Assembly: GCF_003696305.1 (NCBI RefSeq)
Contig: NZ_RFFK01000003.1
Location: 19,887-83,886, forward strand
From: Pseudomonas sp. AOB-7
Lineage (GTDB): Bacteria > Pseudomonadota > Gammaproteobacteria > Pseudomonadales > Pseudomonadaceae
Reading direction: 5' to 3'
DNA length: 64,000 bases
Numbering within the stretch: the first letter of the stretch is position 1; every line of letters starts with the position of its first letter. The notes under the pieces were generated by a model. The model saw only the letters and a list, made by a program, of their open reading frames with translations, was not told the DNA's origin and did no database searches. A program made the translations under genes and the position numbers. This document shows positions 1 to 6,294 of the stretch, in pieces.

Positions 1-1
1 C

Positions 2-442
2 GCAAGGACTGGCAGCGATTGCATTAAAGAACGCGCACAGCAGCGCCAGGCGGGCGAGGAAGTCGAGCGCCTGACCCTTCGCCTGGAATATCTGCGCGAG
101 CAACTTAGCGACGAGGCCGAAGCCGAACGCGCTAGCCAGGCTGCTGACTTGCGCGAACAAGTAATTGGCAAGTATTGCGACCTGCTGCGCGATTACAGCG
201 GGATCAAGGCCCAGGCCGACAAACTTACCGCGCAATTGGCCAAGTTCAACCAGGCTGCCGAGCATGTGATTCAGACTGATATCCGCAAGCTAAAGGCGCT
301 TGGCGGGGAAGCCCTGCCGCGTGAAGTAGCGCATACCTTTATTGGCCACACCTACGACGCCCGCGCGTTCGAGGAAGCTTGGCGCACTACTCAGCATCTG
401 GCCGCGTCTGGCTTGGAATCTGGCGCCTATCAGGTCAAGTGA
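2..442 (+). CDS. Coiled-coil protein of unknown function, 5' end outside the window
   Basis: The frame is open from the first base of the window, so the start lies upstream and at least 146 residues are visible. The first ~90 residues are rich in Glu, Gln, Arg and Leu in heptad-like order (LRLEYLREQLSDEAEAE), which predicts a long coiled coil. The end (HTFIGHTYDARAFEEAWR) looks like a small globular domain. A strong terminator follows at once. Gene size, coiled coil and tight terminator suggest a phage or plasmid accessory gene, but I recognise no family. An internal TTG at 149 is possible but is not needed to explain the frame. Confidence 0.6.
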   Translation, partial: ARTGSDCIKERAQQRQAGEEVERLTLRLEYLREQLSDEAEAERASQAADLREQVIGKYCDLLRDYSGIKAQADKLTAQLAKFNQAAEHVIQTDIRKLKALGGEALPREVAHTFIGHTYDARAFEEAWRTTQHLAASGLESGAYQVK

Positions 443-457
443 TCCACGCCACACCAC

Positions 458-484
458 AGCCCGGCTAACAGAGCGGGCTTTTTC
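458..484 (+). terminator. Rho-independent terminator
   Basis: AGCCCG and CGGGCT arms flank a 10-nt loop and are followed by a T run. It closes the coiled-coil gene ending at 442 and lies just before the ribosome site of the next small gene. Confidence 0.75.
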
Positions 485-497
485 TTGAGGTGTTTAT

Positions 498-716
498 ATG
501 TCGAACGACATTTTAATTCCGCACTGTAGCGGGTCTAATAAATCTGACCCATGGGTCAAGAAAATGAAGCCGACGCGCACCTATGGCGACGACCCGCTTC
601 TAGAGAAGGCCATCGTCGCGCTATCAGTAACCCCAGGGCGCGAATGGCTCCAGCGGTTCGGCGGCTACCTGCCTGTAGGCGTTGGTGATTCTGACACCTT
701 GTTCCAGTGGTTCTGA
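498..716 (+). CDS. Small protein of unknown function, probably truncated at its 3' end by repeats
   Basis: A 72-residue ORF with ATG at 498 and a gaggtg ribosome site. The first ~62 residues look like a normal soluble protein (KPTRTYGDDPLLEKAIVALS). The last ~10 residues (DSDTLFQWF) are encoded by the first two units of the ~22-bp repeat array that starts at 687. The original C-terminus was therefore probably replaced when the flanking toxin cassette inserted. Function is unknown; the reading that it is a remnant is inference. Confidence 0.45.
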   Translation: MSNDILIPHCSGSNKSDPWVKKMKPTRTYGDDPLLEKAIVALSVTPGREWLQRFGGYLPVGVGDSDTLFQWF

Positions 717-797
717 CCCAACCGCGCTGGAGGTTCTGACCCCACCCATTCCAGCGATTGTGATCCGCCGCGCTGATGATTCTTACCCACCCTGCGC
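687..797 (+). repeat. Left array of five ~22-bp repeats
   Basis: Five degenerate units begin at about 687, 709, 732, 756 and 778. Each opens with a form of G(A/G)TTCTGACCC and ends near CCAG or GCTGAT. The stretch 717-909 has no gene apart from this array and the toxin's upstream region. Confidence 0.7.
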
Positions 798-909
798 AAT
801 CGCACTCACTTGGTCACTGATCTCAGGCAAGGCCCCCTCTTAGCTGTTCAGCCACATGCTGTGAAGCGGGTACACTCGCACCCGAACTCGACAGCACAGG
901 GAGCTATTC

Positions 910-2169
910 ATGGGAACGGACAACCTTAAAGACCCCGCCTACCCTTTCGATCAGGGCTGGGACGCAGACAACGGCTGGAAGGCAGAAAGCCTCGGCAACC
1001 GCGACCTCAGTTGGGGGCCTGATCGTGGTTGGGGTAGCCAGGCCGAAGTGCCGAAGATCACGCCAGGTAACGGCGGCGCCTCATTTGTCGCCTGGGAGAA
1101 GAAAACCGAGGCCGCGCCCGAGCTTTCGGACTGGCCGCCGCCGGACATGCTCAAAGTTCCTGAGCCCCTGCCACCCGGCTTCTACGTCTTACCGCGCAGC
1201 CTGTCCGGCGAACAGGTGCTGGCCCGGCTGTTTGCCGATACGCCCCACAAACACCTGGTCAACCGCATCAAGGCACTGAACCCCACCTTCGACCAGGGCT
1301 TCAAGGCCGGGGAAATGTTCGTCCTAGGCAACCTTCTCAACCCCACTGCTTGCCTACGTGAAGAAGCTGACTTGATGGCCGCTGCCGCCAAGGTGCGCGC
1401 CGCATTGGCTCCGCTGAGCGAGGACGAGGCCAACTTCATGGCCGAGCATCAGGCTGAAATCGCCTTGATGGTGGGTGGTGCCAGCGAGTCACTAGGGGTT
1501 GGCAGCGATATGCTGGGCAAGGGCTTGAAGCAGATCGAGGGCACCCTGCGCGACCTCGAGTTCCTTCATCAGCGTGAGTTCGCCACGCATGGCCACCTGC
1601 AGAGCTCGCAATTCTTCGCCTCTCGCCAGCAGCTGTATCGCCAGCTCGACAACCAACTGAAGGCCACCTTCCTCGGCAAGCAGCTGGGCCTGGGTAATTA
1701 TCCAACGCTGCGCCGTGACCTCGGTATTTCCACCCGCAGCCTAGTGCACCACTGGAGCAAAGGCGGTGCGCCGGGCCAGATCCCCGGCTATGCCACCCAC
1801 ATGGCGGAAGTCGCCAAGGCGGCTAAGTACCTTAAGTACGGCGGTCACATCGGCATCGCCCTCGGCGGTACGGCGTCCACCCTGAAGGTGCAGGAGGTGT
1901 GTCGTTCCGGAGAAACCCAGGCCTGCGAGAAGATACGCTTCACCGAGACGGGGAGTTTCGCCGGTGGGGTGGTAGGTGGAAGTGCAGGAGTATGGGCAGG
2001 GGGGCTTGCCGGCCCTGCGGTTTGTGCCGCAATCGGCCTCGGCTCAGGCGGTATAGGCGGCATCATTTGCAGCATGGTTGTCGTTGGTGGGGCTTCGGTT
2101 GCAGGAGGGGCCGGTGGCGGATGGGCTGGAGAGGTAGCGGGAGAAGAAATCTTCAAGGTGATGCAATGA
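910..2169 (+). CDS. Candidate pore-forming polymorphic toxin with LysM-like segment and glycine-zipper C-terminus
   Basis: A 419-residue protein starting at ATG 910 after a cagggagc ribosome site. It has no signal peptide. Residues ~95-145 resemble a LysM-type repeat (GEQVLARLF, VNRIKALNP, FKAGEMFVLG). The middle is helical. The last ~70 residues are a dense glycine zipper with membrane potential (GGVVGGSAG, IGLGSGGIGG, GGASVAGGAGG). This layout is seen in membrane-depolarising antibacterial effectors, including type VI-type toxins. Its stop overlaps the start of a small polytopic membrane protein, the usual place for an immunity gene. No secretion gene is in the window. The toxin role is inferred from architecture and context. 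Confidence 0.55.
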   Translation: MGTDNLKDPAYPFDQGWDADNGWKAESLGNRDLSWGPDRGWGSQAEVPKITPGNGGASFVAWEKKTEAAPELSDWPPPDMLKVPEPLPPGFYVLPRSLSGEQVLARLFADTPHKHLVNRIKALNPTFDQGFKAGEMFVLGNLLNPTACLREEADLMAAAAKVRAALAPLSEDEANFMAEHQAEIALMVGGASESLGVGSDMLGKGLKQIEGTLRDLEFLHQREFATHGHLQSSQFFASRQQLYRQLDNQLKATFLGKQLGLGNYPTLRRDLGISTRSLVHHWSKGGAPGQIPGYATHMAEVAKAAKYLKYGGHIGIALGGTASTLKVQEVCRSGETQACEKIRFTETGSFAGGVVGGSAGVWAGGLAGPAVCAAIGLGSGGIGGIICSMVVVGGASVAGGAGGGWAGEVAGEEIFKVMQ

Positions 2170-2564
2170 TTGACTTTTATAGTTTGCACCCGTACTTGCG
2201 GATCACCCTCCTTCTGGCTCCCTTTGTGATTGCGCTAACGGGCTTAGCACTTGGCGTCTTTATCGCCTGTAGTCGTCATTTCGACGCCATGCTCTCAGCG
2301 TTTTCCAAAAGCACCTGGGCCAGGCAGCAGGATATTTTGGGAACGACCAGCCTGGCGTCTCGTTGCTACCTGGTGAGCACGCTCAGTGGAACTTTGCTCT
2401 TTCCGCAGTACCTCGTGCGCAAAGGTGTGATAGACGCTGACGATATCAGCAACTTCCCACCCTCACTGCGTCGCCTAATGCTCGTATCTGCCTGGCTGGT
2501 AATCGTCGGCATGGCTTGGCTGTTCCTGATGGTGGGTCTGCTCAAGCTCAGCGGAGTTGAGTAA
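2166..2564 (+). CDS. Small integral membrane protein, probable immunity partner
   Basis: 132 residues with about three hydrophobic segments: near 12-35 (LLLAPFVIALTGLALGVFI), a weaker one near 65-80, and 105-127 (LMLVSAWLVIVGMAWLFLMV). The ATG at 2166 overlaps the toxin stop (ATGA), so the two are translationally coupled. The longer frame that begins further upstream is only a shadow of the toxin gene. Membrane immunity proteins commonly pair with pore-forming effectors. The stop lies at the edge of the right repeat array, so the cassette carries just these two genes. Confidence 0.6.
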   Translation: MIDFYSLHPYLRITLLLAPFVIALTGLALGVFIACSRHFDAMLSAFSKSTWARQQDILGTTSLASRCYLVSTLSGTLLFPQYLVRKGVIDADDISNFPPSLRRLMLVSAWLVIVGMAWLFLMVGLLKLSGVE

Positions 2565-2565
2565 G

Positions 2566-2656
2566 GGTAAGAATGCTGGGGCTAAACGCCCCTGGTCAGA
2601 ATCATCAGCGTGGTGGCTCACAATCTCTGGAATAGGGTGTCAGCATCACTGGAATA
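2566..2656 (-). repeat. Right array of ~22-bp repeats, inverted relative to the left
   Basis: Four units, at about 2566, 2593, 2614 and 2636, carry GGTCAGAATC-type cores, the reverse complement of the left units. A GGGGC-TAAAC-GCCCC hairpin lies at 2578-2592 between the first two. Positions 2657-2784 hold only a short frame (ATG 2690, 26 codons, ending SRDWL), which could be a broken gene end, and otherwise nothing recognised. Confidence 0.65.
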
Positions 2657-2784
2657 CACAACCTGCCCGAGCACATGGATTGCAGGGCTATGACCGTGCG
2701 GCGTTATCAGCGGCTTGTGGCAATCGTAGGCGAGGCGGTCAAACCGAGGCCGTCGAGGGATTGGCTGTAGGGTATGGGCAAAAT

Positions 2785-3222
2785 CTATCGCGGGTAGAGT
2801 TCGTTCATTAAGGCTCTATGGCTTTCTGTGTGGTACTTATGTTTTTCTAAAAATACATCCCGATCTTCTATCAATCCTTCTCGCTGGGCGATTAGCCGCA
2901 ACTTCCCATAGATTTCGGCCAAGAGGGCGTGCGATAGCGCATTTCTATTTTTCTCAGGAACATGAGAGAGCTTTCTTTCTATGTCTTGCAGCCCTGTAGG
3001 GATGAGTATTTCTAAAGTGTAGGCTAAACCCTCTTTGTAGAGGCCTGCCTTTTGGAAGTAGGGGACGATTTTTGAGTAGCTGGCGGCGCCAAAGCTAAGT
3101 GGTGAGCCTGATATTAGAGGTAGTGCTTGCTTTAGCGTATTGATTGCGTCTTTAAAGTTGGATGATTTGGCTTGGGCGCTTGAAGCCTTTATCAAGGGGG
3201 CTGGGTCGTGCGATCTAGTCAT
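2785..3222 (-). CDS. Helical-repeat protein of unknown function
   Basis: 145 residues if the start is the ATG at 3222, whose first bases overlap the end of the upstream gene by 8 bp. The sequence is helical and TPR-like (SNFKDAINTLKQALPLI, FGAASYSKIVPYFQKAGLYKEGLAYTLEIL). The tight overlap with the 74-residue gene upstream suggests a coupled two-gene unit with linked function. It is AT-richer than the surroundings, consistent with recent acquisition. No family is recognised. Confidence 0.55.
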   Translation of the reverse strand: MTRSHDPAPLIKASSAQAKSSNFKDAINTLKQALPLISGSPLSFGAASYSKIVPYFQKAGLYKEGLAYTLEILIPTGLQDIERKLSHVPEKNRNALSHALLAEIYGKLRLIAQREGLIEDRDVFLEKHKYHTESHRALMNELYPR

Positions 3223-3439
3223 GTTCTGGCCACAATTGAATCTGATCAAAGCCAAGAGCCAGAAAGGAGCCATCTTCTTTCTGTTCTACAGGGGTTCCGT
3301 CAACAAGTTTCAGGAATTTGTAGGTTGGCAATCTATCGCCGCCGTCTACCGCGAACTCTTGATAAATATTAATCTGATAATGATTGCCAGCGGCGTCCCT
3401 GGCTGCAATCTTTTCTATAAGCTCATGGATCTTCGGCAT
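3215..3439 (-). CDS. Small protein of unknown function, first gene of a coupled pair
   Basis: 74 residues from ATG 3439, beginning MPKIHELIEKIAARDAAGNH and followed by alternating beta-type residues (YQINIYQEFAVDG, LPTYKFLKLVDGTPV). An in-frame non-ATG codon at 3469 would add ten residues rich in His, but the ATG has a better ribosome site. Its last codons overlap the start of the TPR-like gene. The pair could be a toxin-antitoxin or phage-defence unit; nothing in the residues proves this. Confidence 0.5.
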   Translation of the reverse strand: MPKIHELIEKIAARDAAGNHYQINIYQEFAVDGGDRLPTYKFLKLVDGTPVEQKEDGSFLALGFDQIQLWPEHD

Positions 3440-3480
3440 GCGTCCTGCTTCCTTTGGATGGTGATGCAAGGTTCGCTGAG

Positions 3481-3816
3481 TTAGTAGCCTAGGCGAGGCC
3501 CGTTGGTGTCACTATTCGTGATGCTGAACTTTTCGACCTTTTCGCCCTGATCGAACAGCACAGTCAAGTTTTGTTGCTCCATGCCAGTGCCGAAGGGGCC
3601 GACGAAGACATAAAACCAAGTCATCATTAGCTTGCCGTCTGAATTGAACGTCTGACTCAGCGGAGCGCCAAAGGTCTGTAGCATTTGACTCTTTGTGGTC
3701 GTCCCAATCTCTATCTGATCAACGTCGCCTTGCTCAATTTTTGTCCCGCTACTGGCGCAGGCGGATAGGAGAGCGGCGAACGCAATAGACGCGGCGATTT
3801 TGATTAGATTTCCCAT
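3481..3816 (-). CDS. SmpA/OmlA (BamE-like) domain lipoprotein
   Basis: 111 residues from ATG 3816, the first start that gives a signal peptide. The leader IAASIAFAALLSAC is a type II lipoprotein signal with Cys as the lipidated residue. The mature part carries the typical SmpA/OmlA pattern (QIEIGTTTKSQMLQTFGAP, then a W-F-Y-V strand). Such small BamE-like lipoproteins occur in chromosomes and as phage or island accessory genes. A bidirectional terminator lies upstream. The true BamE is longer and sits beside fur, so this is a paralogue of unknown role. Confidence 0.7.
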   Translation of the reverse strand: MGNLIKIAASIAFAALLSACASSGTKIEQGDVDQIEIGTTTKSQMLQTFGAPLSQTFNSDGKLMMTWFYVFVGPFGTGMEQQNLTVLFDQGEKVEKFSITNSDTNGPRLGY

Positions 3817-3987
3817 GGCTCCCAGCTCCTTATGTAATGGCCTTTTGATCCTAGTTCGGCTTCGGTGAAAAGGACAGCGGCTTATAGACGCGGATCGGCA
3901 ACCCGAGGTTCTGCCCGCTGGCGGGTGATTTGGCGGGTACACGCAGCCGATATTCGTAGACCCTTGCAGCACTAGGCGTATAGAAAT

Positions 3988-4015
3988 AAAAAAGCCGGCT
4001 TGTGGCCGGCTTTTA
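3988..4015. terminator. Bidirectional terminator at the left edge of the prophage
   Basis: AAAAGCCGGC and GCCGGCTTTT arms around a short loop, with A and T runs on either side. It can stop transcripts from both directions and insulates the prophage end from the lipoprotein gene. Confidence 0.8.
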
Positions 4016-4031
4016 GGGGGTGGTCAGGACT

Positions 4032-4048
4032 TATTTTTGGTAAGCCGC
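4032..4048 (+). other. attL core
   Basis: 17 bases identical to 49636-49652. Read on the minus strand they encode the end of ppa (AAYQK and stop). This copy is the displaced host 3' end of ppa. Confidence 0.85.
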
Positions 4049-4073
4049 AACAACCTTTAAAAATCTATACGCA

Positions 4074-5261
4074 TCAGGTGTTTGCCTGATCGCGGGGCGC
4101 GGACTGTACCAAAACAGTACCAATACCGCCACTTTTGAGCTTCTCCAGCTCCAGCATGTCGGCGTCTGAATCGATCCAGCGGGCGTAGCGATCGAGCAGG
4201 ATCTGGACGCTGTGTCCCAGCTGCTTGGCAACAAACGCTGGGGTCATGCCGGCCATCAGGCAGATGGTCGCGTACGTGTGGCGCGCAGCATACTGTGGTC
4301 GCCAGCGAATGCCCAGTGCTTCGGTCGCAGCCTTGAGGTATTCCTTGGGCGTGCTCTCCGAGGCGATGTACTCGCCCCTCCCATCCGCCGGCTTGAAGAC
4401 GTAGGTTGCGCCTTCGTTCATAGCCAGCGCGCCTTCCAAGGCATGCAGTGCCCTGTCATTGAGCAGCACGTCGCGGGCATACTTGGTCTTCACCCGTTCG
4501 TGGATTTTCCCGCCAACCATCACACGGCACACGCGCACGCGCCTGCGTTCCAGGTTGACCTCGCTTCTGGCCAGGCCGAGCAGTTCGCAGGGGCGCATGC
4601 CGCTGTAGTAGGCCAGCTCGAAGTAGTGGGCATAGACACGCTGCGCGCCCTCCAGGGTGGCGTGCAGGTGGGCAATGATCCGGTCGGCCTCGGCCTGCAG
4701 GTAAGGGTCGACCTCTGGCGGTTGGACTTTCACCCTGGGGATGGCTGCGGCAGGGTTCTGGCCGATCAGGCCGTCGGCGATCGCGGCGCGGTAGATCCCG
4801 CTGAGGGTGTTCACCGCGAATTTCCGGTCTGTCATCGACGGCCAGGCAGTGGCTTGGACGATCTTGCGCAGCATGAGCGAGGTGACCTGGTTGACGGCCA
4901 CGCCGGCCAGCTCCTGCATCCAGTAGCTATTGAGCACCCGCTTGTAGTTATCGCGGGTGTTCTTGACGATCACGCGGCTGTCGAGCCAGAGCTGGGCGTA
5001 CTCGCCGAAGGTGGGCGTGGCCTGGCCGAGCATGTAGCTGGTGTTGGGGAACAGCTCCAGGTACTTGTCGTCGGTGAGCAGGCCGAGCCGGTTCAGCTGT
5101 TTTACTTGATCAAGGAGACTGGCGGCTGCCGCGATCCCCTTGGGCGTTTGAGGATAGGGGAGCGTTTCGCAGCGGCGGACTTTGCGCCAGGTGAAGCGGA
5201 TGCGCAGTCGTTGGCCGACGGATTCGACGCCGGCGGGCATGTCCATTGGCTTTCGAGCCAT
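4074..5261 (-). CDS. int: Tyrosine-type site-specific integrase
   Basis: 395 residues, a normal length for phage integrases. The N-terminal ~75 residues match the DUF3596 arm-binding type. A core-binding SAM-like domain spans ~80-180 and the catalytic domain ~185-380. Catalytic residues are visible: Arg in SGMRPCELLG, Lys in VKTKYARD, His-x-x-Arg in ARHTYAT, a second His in LGHS, and the Tyr nucleophile in LDRYARW. The gene reads toward attL, 26 bp from the core. Its 5' end overlaps the excisionase-like gene by 160 bp in another frame. Confidence 0.95.
   Translation of the reverse strand: MARKPMDMPAGVESVGQRLRIRFTWRKVRRCETLPYPQTPKGIAAAASLLDQVKQLNRLGLLTDDKYLELFPNTSYMLGQATPTFGEYAQLWLDSRVIVKNTRDNYKRVLNSYWMQELAGVAVNQVTSLMLRKIVQATAWPSMTDRKFAVNTLSGIYRAAIADGLIGQNPAAAIPRVKVQPPEVDPYLQAEADRIIAHLHATLEGAQRVYAHYFELAYYSGMRPCELLGLARSEVNLERRRVRVCRVMVGGKIHERVKTKYARDVLLNDRALHALEGALAMNEGATYVFKPADGRGEYIASESTPKEYLKAATEALGIRWRPQYAARHTYATICLMAGMTPAFVAKQLGHSVQILLDRYARWIDSDADMLELEKLKSGGIGTVLVQSAPRDQANT
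4106..4124 (+). promoter_or_regulatory. Paired GTACCAA sites near attL, candidate integrase arm sites
   Basis: GTACCAA at 4106-4112 and GTACCAAT at 4117-4124, inside the last codons of int. A matching pair lies 80 bp from the attR core. Paired arm-type sites near both ends are expected for tyrosine integrases; assigning that role here is inference. Confidence 0.4.
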
Positions 5262-5443
5262 GCGTTGTACCTGCTGATGCTGTAGATGATGCGGCCGTCC
5301 AGCTTCTGCCAGACGCCCTCGGGGATGATCTTCCGTTCGCGCTTGCGCTCCAGAGCCTTCTGCGTGGTGCCGATCAGCTCGGCCAGCTTGGCCTCCAGCA
5401 CCTTGTCGACGGGGTAGGCGTTCAGTTCCTCGGCTGCGCTCAT
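5102..5443 (-). CDS. xis: Excisionase-like DNA-binding protein overlapping int
   Basis: 113 residues from ATG 5443. Residues ~12-70 form a small winged-helix or MerR-like fold as in phage excisionases (VLEAKLAELIGTTQKALERKR, then IPEGVWQKLDGRIIYS and WLESQW). The basic, Pro/Ser-rich tail is encoded across the first 160 bp of int in another frame. Its start overlaps the dam stop (ATGA), so it is translated with the early operon. Such a long overlap between xis and int is a recurring layout in Pseudomonas prophages. Confidence 0.75.
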   Translation of the reverse strand: MSAAEELNAYPVDKVLEAKLAELIGTTQKALERKRERKIIPEGVWQKLDGRIIYSISRYNAWLESQWTCPPASNPSANDCASASPGAKSAAAKRSPILKRPRGSRQPPVSLIK

Positions 5444-6294
5444 GCCGCGCCCTCCAGCGGGAGCCCGCGCTGATGGAGGGCAGCCATGCAGGCGGGGTTG
5501 ATCCATAGGCACTCGGTGCGGGTATCGCCGCCTCGGCCGGCGGCGATGCGGGCCTGGGTGGTGTTCATCGTCCAGCCCTCGAGGCGTTCCATGTACAGCC
5601 CGCTCGGGTAGCCGCTGAGCACGACCATGCCCTGCAGCTGGTTGAGGGTGGCCAGCAGTTCGGCGTGCTGGTCGTCGTCCAGCTCGTGTCGGTAGTAGCG
5701 GCCCTTCTGCGCGCCGCGCACGCGGGTGTCGTGCATGTAGGGCGGGTCGACGTAGTGCAGGGCCTGGGGCGAGTCGTGCGCCTGCATGATGTCGATCGCC
5801 GGCCGGTTCTCGATCAGCACGCCGGCGAGGCGTTTGCCGATCGCGCTGAGCTGTTCCGGGTAGCGTGCCCATAGCTGCTGGGCCGTGCCGTACTGGCGAT
5901 AGCAGTCGATGCGGAACCCGGTGGTGCCCTTGCTGGCTCCGGCCGAGCCGAAGCCCATCTGGGCGCGGATGACGGTGCGGCGTGCTCGCTCTACTGGCTC
6001 GTCGGTGTAGATCCACGCCAGCTCGAACTCGTCGCGGGCGTAGGGTGTGAGCACCAGCAGCTCGGCCAGGGCCTCGCGCTGGGGGGCGGCCTGCAGCACG
6101 CGGAACAGGTTCACGATGTCGCCGTCGAGGTCGTTGTAGACCTCGCCATGGCTGCGAGGCTTCTGCATCAGCACGCCGGCCGCGCCGCCGAACGGCTCGA
6201 TATACACCTGGTGGGGCGGGAAGTGCTCGATGACCCACGGCGCCAAGCGGAACTTGCCGCCGTGGTAGCGGATGACGGGAGCGATGATGGTCAT
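5440..6294 (-). CDS. DNA adenine methyltransferase (Dam/D12 class)
   Basis: 284 residues. The N-terminal SAM-binding segment is visible (RYHGGKFRLAPWV, then FGGAAGVLMQKPRS and YNDLDGDIVNLFR), and the catalytic motif is DPPY (HYVDPPYMHD, about residue 183). The order is that of D12-class N6-adenine methylases such as phage Dam proteins. The ATG at 6294 overlaps the preceding frame's stop (ATGA). The recognition site cannot be told. Likely roles are protecting phage DNA from restriction or altering methylation-controlled promoters. It is one of two Dam-type genes here and is clearly different from the one at 43703. Confidence 0.9.
   Translation of the reverse strand: MTIIAPVIRYHGGKFRLAPWVIEHFPPHQVYIEPFGGAAGVLMQKPRSHGEVYNDLDGDIVNLFRVLQAAPQREALAELLVLTPYARDEFELAWIYTDEPVERARRTVIRAQMGFGSAGASKGTTGFRIDCYRQYGTAQQLWARYPEQLSAIGKRLAGVLIENRPAIDIMQAHDSPQALHYVDPPYMHDTRVRGAQKGRYYRHELDDDQHAELLATLNQLQGMVVLSGYPSGLYMERLEGWTMNTTQARIAAGRGGDTRTECLWINPACMAALHQRGLPLEGAA

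Larger units (their letters stand above)
687..2656. mobile_element. Toxin-immunity cassette bounded by inverted multi-unit repeats
   Basis: Two arrays of ~22-bp units in opposite orientation enclose only the toxin (910) and immunity candidate (2166). No transposase is present. The inner part of the left array (about 732-790) and the reverse complement of the right array (about 2593-2656) align over ~50 bases with few differences. Multi-unit terminal repeats are a known feature of IS21-family ends, so the cassette may be a non-autonomous passenger element moved by a related transposase elsewhere. That origin is inference. Confidence 0.5.

Noticed and set aside
498..797. Possible CRISPR array, from regularly spaced ~22-bp repeats
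   Set aside because: The units are adjacent without spacers, are degenerate and occur inverted on the other side of the toxin cassette. They fit transposon ends, not CRISPR.
4212..5285. Long plus-strand frame of 357 codons opposite the integrase
   Set aside because: It is the shadow of int on the other strand; composition is atypical and the integrase motifs are complete.
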